Shown here piece after piece: positions 1-5,766 of a stretch of 7,037 bases of DNA. The DNA is from Bacteroidota bacterium. GTDB taxonomy: Bacteria; Bacteroidota; Bacteroidia; Flavobacteriales_F; PHOS-HE28. The stretch lies in assembly GCA_963169595.1 (NCBI GenBank), contig CAUJFM010000366.1:1-7037 (forward strand), in the 5' to 3' direction. Both the position numbers and the translations under genes were made by a program. The notes under the pieces are model-generated. The model made no database searches and was not told the DNA's origin. It saw nothing but the letters and a program-made list of their open reading frames with translations. Positions within the stretch are counted from its first letter, which is position 1. Every line of letters begins with the position of its first letter.

Positions 1-277
1 TATCCCGGCCGCTGGTGTTGCCGCAGCCCACCACGGCATTCAACAGTTCCTTGGTCGGGATGTTGATCACGCACTCACCGCTGGCCTTGAGCAGACCGTG
101 GCTGAAGTCGCGGTCGCTCACCACGCAGCCCACCAGCGGCGGCTCGAACTCCATCGGCACATGCCAGCTCATCGTCATCACGTCCATCCGTCCGCGATGC
201 GCCGTGGTCAGCAGCACCACCGGTCCGGGCTCCAACAGGGCATAGACCTTGGCCAGGGGATAGGAGCGCTTGGGCAT
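1..277 (-). CDS. Flavin reductase-like FMN-binding protein, N-terminal part
   Basis: The frame opens with ATG at 277-275 and runs off the left edge after 92 codons, so only the N-terminal half or so of a usual 150-200 residue protein is present. The product starts MPKRSYPLAKVYALLEPGPV. It shows the split-barrel pattern of the flavin reductase (DIM6/NTAB, RutF-like) family: a first strand VVLLTT (20-25), a glycine turn, then MTMSWHVPM (34-42), where the T-x-S-W segment lies at the FMN-phosphate site in this family, followed by PPLVGCVVS (46-54) and the strand ECVINIP (68-74). Such proteins bind FMN and either reduce it with NAD(P)H for a partner oxygenase or act as FMN oxidoreductases; the substrate cannot be told here. 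No upstream in-frame ATG is present and no Shine-Dalgarno is seen. It lies 101 bases downstream of hipA on the same strand. Family call is firm; the specific role is unknown. Confidence 0.82.
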   Translation of the reverse strand, partial: MPKRSYPLAKVYALLEPGPVVLLTTAHRGRMDVMTMSWHVPMEFEPPLVGCVVSDRDFSHGLLKASGECVINIPTKELLNAVVGCGNTSGRD

Positions 278-378
278 GGTGCACGCGGTTCGATGAGTGA
301 AGGTAGGGCATGGCCCAAGTCTCTGCGTCGGGCCAGAGGTTCACTCCGTCCTTGTGCCGTGGCTGTGTCTGCTTGTTA

Positions 379-1719
379 TCAGATCCGCACCTGGTGCATC
401 TTCCCGATCATCTCCACTTGCTTAGCGGGCATCTCCGCCTTCTTCGCGAAGGTCTTCCACCGCTTCACGCCGGCCTTCACCTCATCGATGATCGCCGCGG
501 CCTTCTTGATGTTCATCGCCTTGGCCACCGTCAGCAGGTCGTCGCGGTTGATGTCCGGGCGCTTGCCGTTAACGCTCATCTGGTGCTGCCGCAGCCATAG
601 GCTTTCCGGGTGGTAGGCGGAGGTCACGTCGTAGGCCGGCGCCAGGTGCCAGTCACCCTGCGGGTCCATCAAGAAGCTGATGTTCTTCGTGTGGTCGTCG
701 CAGTTCATGGCCACCACGTTGAAGCACATGCGGCGGAAGAGCTCCACGGCGGCGGGGTAGGGCAGGCCCAGCACGCGCATCACTTGGAAGGCCTGCTCAT
801 AGCTGTGCACTAGCGGCTGGTTGTAGTCCATGTGCGCGATGCCGCAGAGCGTGGCCATGTGCAGCTTGTGCACCGTGCCCTTCGCATCGCGCACGCGGTC
901 GAAGCGCTGGGTCAGGAAGTGCGCGCGGCCGTGCTCCTCCAGTAGCCGACAGGGCATCATTGCCACGCCGCAGGCCCGTGCCATCAGGTGGTAGGCGTAC
1001 TCGATACGCCCGTAGCCCTTGGGGTCGCCGAGCTTCTCATTGGTCACCCCGTCGAACTTGATCAGGCAATAGGTGAAGCCCGGCAGCCCGTCGATCTGGC
1101 CGCTGCGTACCTCGCCGGTATCGGCGTTGAAGGCCACGATCGCCTTGGCGCGCGCGCCGCCGGCCGAGGTGCCCACCTGCAGGATGTCCATCAGGGCCTC
1201 CTCGTCGCTTAGCCCGCCGAAGCCTTGCGAAGGCGGGCCCTTTTTGTGGTTCGTGCGGAAGGCTGCGCGCTCGTACAGCACGCTGTTCGCCACGCGCACC
1301 AGGTCTTCCACCTGCAGGGCTTCGCTGCTGGCCTCCCAGTCGTTGTGGCTCGGCTCGAACTCCAGTGCGCCCATGCCGCGGCGACCGGTGTAGCACAGGC
1401 GCTCCACGGGGTTGGCGCTGCCCGGTGTGCGCTGCTGGGTGGCCAGCCACGCGTCAAGGATCTGCTCCCCGAAGCGGTCGGGCAGGCTGTCGGCCAGCAG
1501 GCCCGGCAGTCCGCGGAAGGTCTCGTCGCGCACAGCGCCGAAGCTGAAGACCTCCTCACCGCCGCGCGCCTTGGCCAGCGGCATCATGATCGGCGCCACG
1601 TCCAGCCCGCTGCGCGTAAAGGCGCGGTCGTACTGGAAGGTGGCCCGTTGCTGCTGCTCGTCCCACACCACCAGGCCCACCACCTGGCCCCACAGAAGCA
1701 CCCGGGCATGCGTTACCAT
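379..1719 (-). CDS. hipA: HipA-family serine/threonine kinase toxin
   Basis: Predicted 446-residue toxin, close to the usual HipA length of about 440. HipA kinases phosphorylate a cytoplasmic target (glutamyl-tRNA synthetase in E. coli), halt translation and promote dormancy; HipB neutralises them. An N-terminal HipA_N-like region (about 1-110, with GLLADSLPDRFG at 73-84) precedes the kinase core. The glycine-rich loop is VGTSAGGARAKAIV (182-195), where S185 aligns with the autophosphorylated Ser150 of E. coli HipA. K221 in LIKFDG is the likely ATP-binding lysine. The catalytic motif is C-D-D-H-T-K-N (340-346), with D341 matching Asp309, and D364 in AYDV matches the metal-binding Asp332 with the same 23-residue spacing. 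All key residues are present, so the kinase looks active. The ATG at 1719 is chosen because it overlaps the hipB stop by 7 bases (ATGGTAA), which implies coupling. The same frame stays open to 2058, but that extension is low-complexity shadow of hipB. The real target here is unknown. Confidence 0.93.
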   Translation of the reverse strand: MVTHARVLLWGQVVGLVVWDEQQQRATFQYDRAFTRSGLDVAPIMMPLAKARGGEEVFSFGAVRDETFRGLPGLLADSLPDRFGEQILDAWLATQQRTPGSANPVERLCYTGRRGMGALEFEPSHNDWEASSEALQVEDLVRVANSVLYERAAFRTNHKKGPPSQGFGGLSDEEALMDILQVGTSAGGARAKAIVAFNADTGEVRSGQIDGLPGFTYCLIKFDGVTNEKLGDPKGYGRIEYAYHLMARACGVAMMPCRLLEEHGRAHFLTQRFDRVRDAKGTVHKLHMATLCGIAHMDYNQPLVHSYEQAFQVMRVLGLPYPAAVELFRRMCFNVVAMNCDDHTKNISFLMDPQGDWHLAPAYDVTSAYHPESLWLRQHQMSVNGKRPDINRDDLLTVAKAMNIKKAAAIIDEVKAGVKRWKTFAKKAEMPAKQVEMIGKMHQVRI

Positions 1720-2078
1720 GTGCTCTTCGGTTTGGGCGGCCCCACCTCGGGCTTCTTGCGGCTGGCGCGCTTGCGCTGCTGCTTCAGGTACTTCTCCTGG
1801 GCCTCCACCAGCATGTAAGGCGTGGGCTGCGGCTCCTGATGGAAGGCGTCGAGCAGCTCCAGCCGCCCGATGGCGCGCAGCACCTGCACCACGGTGAGCA
1901 GCGTGGCGGCCCTGCCGGCCTCCAACTTCACCACGGTGGTGCGGTCCAGACCGGCGCGTGTGGCCACCTCGGCCTGGCTCAGGTTGCGCTCCAGCCGCAT
2001 GCGCCGCAGCTCCGCGCCAAGCCGCTCCACCACTTGGGTGTCGCTCAGGGCCTGCCATTTGATGTTGCTCGTAGACAT
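1713..2078 (-). CDS. hipB: HipB-family antitoxin, XRE-type helix-turn-helix
   Basis: Predicted 121-residue antitoxin and autorepressor of the pair. The Cro/C1-type DNA-binding domain covers about residues 20-76. Its helix-turn-helix is SQAEVATRAGLDRTTVVKLE (34-53), followed by the family-typical EAGRAATLLTVVQVLRAIG. The tail (about 80-121) is charged and lysine/arginine/proline-rich (KQQRKRASRKKP) and probably disordered. The last residue is tryptophan, as in E. coli HipB, whose C-terminal Trp88 is reported to pack against HipA; the parallel is suggestive only. The ATG at 2078 starts directly before the domain. The stop TAA overlaps the hipA start, the standard antitoxin-first arrangement. 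Two candidate operator palindromes lie 80-140 bases upstream. Alternative: another XRE regulator, but adjacency to a complete hipA makes HipB by far the likeliest. Confidence 0.92.
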   Translation of the reverse strand: MSTSNIKWQALSDTQVVERLGAELRRMRLERNLSQAEVATRAGLDRTTVVKLEAGRAATLLTVVQVLRAIGRLELLDAFHQEPQPTPYMLVEAQEKYLKQQRKRASRKKPEVGPPKPKSTW

Positions 2079-2119
2079 CGTAAAGGTGGTTTCAGTTCGC
2101 TAACGAAGCTTTCCCTCCA

Positions 2120-2215
2120 CAAGTATACGCATTCCCTTCGGCTTTGTTGCATTCAAAAGATGCCTACAGGCATCATATAGCTAACAATATGCTAATAGTG
2201 ATGCCTTTCGGCAAC
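2120..2215 (-). promoter_or_regulatory. Probable hipBA control region with two operator-like palindromes
   Basis: The first palindrome is GATGCC-TACA-GGCATC at 2159-2174, with perfect 6-bp arms. A second copy with one arm mismatch, GATGCC-TTTC-GGCAAC, is at 2200-2215. Their centres are 41 bp apart, close to four helical turns, so two HipB dimers could bind the same DNA face. Between them lie two short AT-rich direct repeats, ATAGCTAACA and ATATGCTAATA. A weak Bacteroidota -7-like box reads TATACTTG on the minus strand (2120-2127), but no -33 TTTG sits at the usual spacing, so the promoter itself is uncertain. E. coli HipB also binds spaced palindromes upstream of hipBA, though with a different sequence; the operator role is inference. 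Confidence 0.5.
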
Positions 2216-2223
2216 ATACAGAA

Positions 2224-2255
2224 TCAGAATATCAGACGATCAGATGGTCAGAGAA
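2224..2255. repeat. Four-unit tandem array, TCAGA every 8 bases
   Basis: TCAGA occurs at 2224, 2232, 2240 and 2248, each followed by three variable bases (ATA, CGA, TGG, GAA). The period is exactly 8 bases over four units, and a weaker TACAGA lies one step before. The array sits between the fic stop codon and the hipBA operators and encodes nothing. Purpose unknown; it may be a degenerate intergenic repeat or a binding array. A run of seven G (2264-2270) lies beside it. Confidence 0.6.
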
Positions 2256-2280
2256 TGGAATTCGGGGGGGCACAGCCGCT

Positions 2281-3393
2281 TTAATACACCTCGCGGCCTT
2301 CGCAGAGGTTGAGCAGTCGGGCGAGCACGTACACCGTTCCGCGCCTTCCACTTCCCTCGCGCAGCACCTTGATCAATCCATTCTCGCGCATGCTGCGCAG
2401 CAGGTTGCTCACCGTGGCGGATGTGGGTGGCGTGCCCTGGAACGTGAACAGGCTGCTGGTGAAGATGGGCCGCTCGAACATCTGGTCCAGCATGGGAACG
2501 GCGAACTGTGAATGCGTCACCTCCAGGGCGCGCTGCTTCAGTTCCGCGTAGAGGTCCATGATCGCGCGGGCCTTGTCGCAGTTGTCCTTCGCCTGCTCCG
2601 CGAGACCGGTCAGGAAAAAGCGGATCCATGCCGTCCACGCATCCGGCTCGCGTCCGATGGCCCGCAGCCGTGCGATGTATTCATCGCGGTTTCGCTCCAG
2701 CCAGCCGCTCATGTAGAACATGGGGCGGGGAAGGAGTTGCTTCTCGAACAGGAACAGCGGGATGATGATGCGGCCCAGGCGCCCATTGCCATCATCGAAC
2801 GGGTGCAGTACCTCGAACTGCGCATGCACGATGGCGAGCTGCACCAAGGGGTCGGGCCGATCGGCGTGGTAGTAGCGCTCCCAGTTGTTCAAGTGTTCCT
2901 GCAACACCAAGGGCGATGGCGGTACGAAGAAGGCTTCCGCGATGGTGCTGCCCGGCTTGCCGATGAAGTTCTGTGTAGTGCGGAACTGCCCGCGCCGCTT
3001 GTCCTGCCCGCGCACCGAGTTCAGCAGGATCGCATGCAGGCGCTTCAGCATGTTCAGGTTGAAGGGCTTCTTCGCCAATTCCTGCTCGGCCGTGCGCAAG
3101 GCCTTCCGGTAGTTGATGATCTCGCCGATGTCGTGCTTGCGGGAAGCTTGCTCCGGCTCCTGCCCGCTATCGAACTGTAGCACATCGCCCAAGGTGGCCT
3201 GGGTGCCTTCGATGCTGCTGGATAGCACGGCTTCCTGCGTGGTCAGGGGCGAAAGGAGCACTTCCGGCGAAGGGATCCCCACCAGGATACCATCGTACCG
3301 CGCCAACGCCCGGTTCGCTTGGCCAACAATGGGCATAAGGCCTTGCCAGTCAAGCCCTTCAATGGGGAGTTTGTCCGGTACGAAGGGTTCCAT
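2281..3393 (-). CDS. fic: Fic-family AMP transferase with class II inhibitory helix and C-terminal winged helix
   Basis: Predicted 370-residue protein, the size of the Shewanella Fic protein SoFic (about 372). Fic enzymes transfer AMP, or less often another phosphate-linked group, from a nucleotide to a hydroxyl side chain of a target protein. The catalytic motif HPFDDGNGRLGR (197-208) fits HxFx(D/E)GNGRxxR completely. An inhibitory helix SSSIEG (58-63), matching (S/T)xxxE(G/N), precedes the Fic core, which defines class II: E62 should clamp the active-site arginine until released. The flap before the core includes FFVPPSP (155-161). The C-terminal part (about 309-363) looks like a winged helix: PPTSATVSNLLRSM, GLIKVLREG, then GRRGTVYVL. 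ATG at 3393 is preferred over a TTG four codons upstream. It is monocistronic, with its own promoter and a 200-base gap to hipB. Target is unknown; the winged helix may give DNA binding and autoregulation, or act in dimerisation. Confidence 0.93.
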   Translation of the reverse strand: MEPFVPDKLPIEGLDWQGLMPIVGQANRALARYDGILVGIPSPEVLLSPLTTQEAVLSSSIEGTQATLGDVLQFDSGQEPEQASRKHDIGEIINYRKALRTAEQELAKKPFNLNMLKRLHAILLNSVRGQDKRRGQFRTTQNFIGKPGSTIAEAFFVPPSPLVLQEHLNNWERYYHADRPDPLVQLAIVHAQFEVLHPFDDGNGRLGRIIIPLFLFEKQLLPRPMFYMSGWLERNRDEYIARLRAIGREPDAWTAWIRFFLTGLAEQAKDNCDKARAIMDLYAELKQRALEVTHSQFAVPMLDQMFERPIFTSSLFTFQGTPPTSATVSNLLRSMRENGLIKVLREGSGRRGTVYVLARLLNLCEGREVY

Positions 3394-3430
3394 GGCTTGC
3401 CGCAAGTGGATCGGTCACAAGATGCGTAGT

Positions 3431-3471
3431 GTCAAATGTAATCGTGTTTGACTTTATACAAAGCGGTTTGT
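3431..3471 (-). promoter_or_regulatory. fic promoter, Bacteroidota-type, overlapped by inverted repeats
   Basis: On the minus strand TACATTTG (3433-3440) matches the Bacteroidota -7 consensus TAnnTTTG exactly, and TTTG (3459-3462) serves as the -33 element 18 bases upstream. The inferred start of transcription leaves a leader of about 30 bases before the fic ATG at 3393. Two inverted repeats cover the same bases: GTCAAA-N10-TTTGAC (3431-3452) across the -7 box and ACAAA-N4-TTTGT (3458-3471) across the -33 box. Such placement would suit repression, possibly by the winged helix of Fic itself; that link is inference. Confidence 0.65.
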
Positions 3472-3523
3472 CTCAAATGGGGAAGGGATAAGCGACCATG
3501 AGGACGATCGCATCGGTACGCGT

Positions 3524-3546
3524 CACCCTGAGCCTGTCGAAGGGTG
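3524..3546. repeat. Dispersed palindrome with CACCCT / AGGGTG arms
   Basis: The 23-base element has perfect 6-bp arms, CACCCT (3524-3529) and AGGGTG (3541-3546), around the 11-base centre GAGCCTGTCGA. I recognise this motif as a short interspersed repeat seen in many unrelated bacterial genomes. When translated it yields the familiar spurious peptide LSLSKG. It can form a hairpin; its mobilising partner, if any, is not in the window. Confidence 0.6.
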
Positions 3547-3641
3547 GGCGTTCCGGCTCGTCCCTTCGCTTCGCAGAGCCTTCGCTCGGGATGTCGCCGT
3601 CGGGCCATTCGCTCGTAGTCCTCGCCGCCCTCCCCCTGCCT

Positions 3642-3657
3642 CCGAGCCGGGGCTCGG
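3642..3657. repeat. Perfect GC-rich inverted repeat
   Basis: CCGAGCC (3642-3648) and GGCTCGG (3651-3657) form a perfect 7-bp inverted repeat with a 2-base centre. It lies in a GC-rich stretch (about 3547-3690) with no coding character that ends at CTAACGCG. No T-run follows on either side, so it is not a standard intrinsic terminator. Confidence 0.55.
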
Positions 3658-3685
3658 GCGCCTGTGGCCTACCCGCTGCTGTCCC

Positions 3686-3988
3686 TAACGCGAAATGCGA
3701 AAGCCTACAACACGAACGATCATGGCCGGGACCATGGACCTGCCGGACATCCGGCCTGATGCCTGCGACCCCTTCAGGGTCGTGGTGGACTTGGATGATC
3801 CTGGTCTAATGGCTGCGACCCCTTCGGGGTCGTGTGCGGGTCACCCGACATCGGGGTGGTCATGACCCCGAAGGGGTCACAGCCATTAGCATTTGGCCCA
3901 GCCCAACAGGCAGTCGACCCTGAAGGGGGCGCAGCGGCTATTCCTCATCGCTTGCGGGCTTTTCCGCTTCTATCTGTAACGCGAGATG
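3686..3988. repeat. Near-identical 12-base direct repeats flanking the REP-like cluster
   Basis: TAACGCGAAATG (3686-3697) and TAACGCGAGATG (3977-3988) match at 11 of 12 positions in the same orientation, and AAGCC follows each a few bases later. They bracket the whole palindrome cluster. They may be the ends of two copies of one larger repeat, or the remains of a target duplication around an inserted block. Confidence 0.4.
3742..3942. repeat. REP-like cluster: four related palindromes in mirror arrangement
   Basis: Four versions of one element are present. Forward copies are at 3765-3783 (CGACCC-CTTCA-GGGTCG) and 3808-3832 (AATGGCTG then CGACCCC-TTC-GGGGTCG). Reverse copies are at 3863-3887 (TGACCCC-GAA-GGGGTCA then CAGCCATT) and 3915-3942 (CGACCCTGAAGGGGGCG then CAGCGGCTATT). 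Each hairpin is flanked by a conserved side sequence close to AATGGCTG, which gives it an orientation, and the order is forward, forward, reverse, reverse. Two further palindromes with a shared GACATC centre alternate with them: GCCGGA-CA-TCCGGC (3742-3755) and the imperfect CACCCGA-CA-TCGGGGTG (3842-3858). Hairpin plus oriented side tag resembles bacterial REP elements moved by REP-associated tyrosine transposases; no such gene is in the window. Confidence 0.7.
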
Positions 3989-4018
3989 AGCAAGCCAGCT
4001 CATGTGGTGGGAGGTGGT

Positions 4019-4705
4019 TCACTTAAGGAATGCCTCCATTGCTTCTCGGGAACCGGGCTCAATAAGCGAGGCCTTCTCCGCTTCGTCGAAGACCGCAATG
4101 AAGGCTGCGTGCTTCTGATCTTCGTTCATGTCCATAATCCCCCTGGCATGCTTGCTCCATATCTGTAAGAAGGGAAAGGACCCAAACGAATCCAAACCGT
4201 GATACTTCGTAAGGCTGTTCGAGGCGATCTTCATGACTTGCGCCGCACCAGCCTTTTTGATGGCATCCGACGGGATGCCCCAATCCTTCGTGTATGTGCA
4301 GTCCGTGTAGAAGCCAATTTGCTTGAGATCCTCCATACCATCGCTCCAGCGGTCACTTGATGCCAAGGGTGGGATGGAGTGCCGTGTAATTGGTTGTTGG
4401 GCGCCCTTGGTCATTTGCAGATGCACATGATTGTTCTTGTGCTTGTGGTTCCGGTAGCCCTTCCATATCAGTCTTAGGTCTTTCTGGTTGGTCGTGGTCA
4501 GCAGCAGTGGAAGTAAGAACACCTTGCCGACCTCCTCGATACTCAGAACGGCCAGTGATGCAGCACGAGCGAAGCGACCGTGCTGGAATAGAATTTCTGC
4601 CTCATCGTATAGCTCTTGAGCGTTACGGAATGCTACGTTCACCCCTTCGGCAACTTTCTCCACCGATAGTGAACCCCAGTGTTGGATCTCCTTCAACCTG
4701 GTCAT
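4019..4705 (-). CDS. AbiV-family abortive infection protein
   Basis: Predicted 228-residue soluble protein. The N-terminal part matches the AbiV family: NAQELYDEAEILFQHGRFARA (28-48), then SLAVLSIEEVGK (50-61), giving the N-A-x2-L...A-x-L-x-x-x-G-R-x-x-R-A...LA-x-L-S-x-E-E-x-G-K pattern, followed by WKGYRNHKHKN (81-91). AbiV of Lactococcus lactis is a phage-resistance protein reported to shut down translation when bound by a phage early protein. The family has been grouped with HEPN-type all-helical proteins, and the basic R-N-H-K-H stretch could be the equivalent of a HEPN R/H motif, but I cannot prove that. Residues beyond about 120 are not recognisable. The ATG at 4705 is preferred because it forms TGATG with the preceding stop; ATG at 4732 would add nine residues and overlap 28 bases. 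G+C is lower than in hipA or the mutase (32 of 60 at 4261-4320). Alternative: an AbiV-like domain with a non-defence role. Confidence 0.75.
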   Translation of the reverse strand: MTRLKEIQHWGSLSVEKVAEGVNVAFRNAQELYDEAEILFQHGRFARAASLAVLSIEEVGKVFLLPLLLTTTNQKDLRLIWKGYRNHKHKNNHVHLQMTKGAQQPITRHSIPPLASSDRWSDGMEDLKQIGFYTDCTYTKDWGIPSDAIKKAGAAQVMKIASNSLTKYHGLDSFGSFPFLQIWSKHARGIMDMNEDQKHAAFIAVFDEAEKASLIEPGSREAMEAFLK

Positions 4706-5766
4706 CACGTTTTCAATGTTCGCAAGGCCCATCGTGTTCCCAGCATGAGCAGACGCAACGGATAGACCAACACGAGCAACACGATCGCAGCCCACTTCAC
4801 CACTGCCCATTGCTTGTCCGCGCTCCAAAGGTTTGCGCGAGCATTGTTCTTCTTTGTGACCAACTCGGCCACGAGCGTTCTTTGTTTCGCAAGAGCATCA
4901 AGTGTTTCTTGGGTTGGGGGAATAGGCTTGTTCTGGAGTGTTCTCAGACAGATATCGAAGTCGGAGTGGAGAATATTCCGCTCCTTGAGATATTCAACGG
5001 CCTCGCGCAATTCAGAGTATGGAACAGTATCGGACGTAAGCGCCTCCGCTGCAATGAGGAAGTGCTGTCTGCCAGATGAGTCAGAGGCTTCAATGTGCGT
5101 AGCGATTGCATAACGCCGGAGTCGCTCCGGCGTAAAGTATCCTTGGTCTTTCAAGGCACTGACGAAACAGAAAACCTTATTCCTGTTCCACTTTAGTGGG
5201 GGCGGAGGGAGAATATTGAGCGGGTCGGGCTGGATAACCTCAAATGGTTTGTTGGGGTCGAAAGGAGGTTTGGGGGTGCTGGGCAAGAGGTCTCCGGCTA
5301 TGTCCTCAGAAAAGGTTTCGAAGTCGGGTACATCGTAGCCTTCCTTCTTCACTTCCGCATACAATGCCGCACGTTTACTCTTGTCTGAAACCTTTATAGT
5401 GAATATTCCAAAATCCGGTAGCTCATATCCGTCCCGTAGAAGATTGTCATACAGCCGTTTGCGATTTGCAGCCGCATCGATAATCCATGATGGTGGCGCA
5501 GCGACTGCACTGGGGAGTTTAGATGTGTAAGCAGGGACGAACAAATCGGCAGTCTCATAGAGAGCCGGAACACTCCGTTCATAAAGTGAGTCGAGAACCA
5601 AAGTCTGGACTCGATGAGTATTTGCGGCGCTTTCTGCCTGAATGGTATACCAGCCGTTGCGCACCCAACCGAATAGCGCTACCAGTAGAACTGCCACCAC
5701 GCACCCTACAATAAGAAGGAACTCTTTGGCAACGATGCGTTTCACGCGTGTCGAATGTAGGGCCAT
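4705..5766 (-). CDS. Membrane protein with two transmembrane helices and tandem LY-GY-PDF-F repeats
   Basis: Predicted 353-residue protein of unknown function. A short basic N-terminus (RVKRIVAK, 7-14) leads into a transmembrane helix at about 15-35; a second lies near the C-terminus (about 320-342), ending in a basic tail (GTRWALRTLKT). Basic residues at both ends suggest both termini are cytoplasmic and the roughly 280-residue middle is periplasmic. That part holds two tandem units with a 30-residue period: RKRLYDNLLRDGYELPDFGIF (102-122) and AALYAEVKKEGYDVPDFETF (133-152), sharing LY-x6-GY-x-(L/V)-PDF-x2-F. A proline-rich linker follows (about 160-192, with ILPPPPLKW), then a mostly helical region to 315. 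Comparable LY...GY...F units occur in uncharacterised Bacteroidota proteins. The start at 5766 gives TGATG with the lipoprotein stop, and its own stop gives TGATG with abiV. An earlier in-frame ATG at 5850 would overlap the lipoprotein by 85 bases. G+C is low (31 of 60 at 5521-5580). Confidence 0.75.
   Translation of the reverse strand: MALHSTRVKRIVAKEFLLIVGCVVAVLLVALFGWVRNGWYTIQAESAANTHRVQTLVLDSLYERSVPALYETADLFVPAYTSKLPSAVAAPPSWIIDAAANRKRLYDNLLRDGYELPDFGIFTIKVSDKSKRAALYAEVKKEGYDVPDFETFSEDIAGDLLPSTPKPPFDPNKPFEVIQPDPLNILPPPPLKWNRNKVFCFVSALKDQGYFTPERLRRYAIATHIEASDSSGRQHFLIAAEALTSDTVPYSELREAVEYLKERNILHSDFDICLRTLQNKPIPPTQETLDALAKQRTLVAELVTKKNNARANLWSADKQWAVVKWAAIVLLVLVYPLRLLMLGTRWALRTLKT

Larger units (their letters stand above)
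3472..4018. other. Gene-free, repeat-rich spacer between abiV and fic
   Basis: I see no credible gene here. The longest plus-strand frame (3498-3809) translates to low-complexity serine/proline/glycine-rich sequence, including the LSLSKG string produced by the palindrome at 3524-3546. No domain is recognisable. The stretch is instead made of hairpin-forming repeats listed separately: one at 3524, one at 3642, one at 3742, and four related palindromes from 3765 to 3942. They lie downstream of abiV and upstream of the fic promoter, so some may end transcription of the abiV operon. No T-run typical of an intrinsic terminator is present. Confidence 0.7.

Noticed and set aside
98..616. Plus-strand open frame of 172 codons
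   Set aside because: It runs antisense across the flavin reductase gene and the end of hipA, with biased composition and no domain pattern.
1225..1818. Plus-strand open frame of 197 codons
   Set aside because: Antisense to hipA and hipB, rich in Ala/His/Gln; a by-product of GC-rich coding on the other strand.
1720..2058. N-terminal extension of hipA to a 559-residue protein
   Set aside because: The extra 113 residues are Ala/Gly/Arg/His-rich and lie out of frame over a convincing hipB. The internal ATG at 1719 gives a HipA of normal length.
2512..3180. Plus-strand open frame of 222 codons
   Set aside because: Entirely antisense to fic, whose catalytic and inhibitory motifs are unmistakable.
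3642..3657. Intrinsic terminator for the abiV operon
   Set aside because: A strong hairpin is present but no T-run follows on the minus strand, and it lies more than 350 bases past the abiV stop.
3498..3809. Possible small plus-strand gene of 103 codons
   Set aside because: Its translation follows the known palindrome (LSLSKG) and other GC-rich repeats, with no domain or promoter.
3742..3942. CRISPR array
   Set aside because: The repeats are palindromes in both orientations, diverged and unevenly spaced, with no cas genes.
4390..5079. Plus-strand open frame of 229 codons
   Set aside because: Lies opposite abiV and the membrane-protein gene, both of which have family patterns or clear helices and coupled starts; the translation is Ser/Arg/Cys-rich without pattern.
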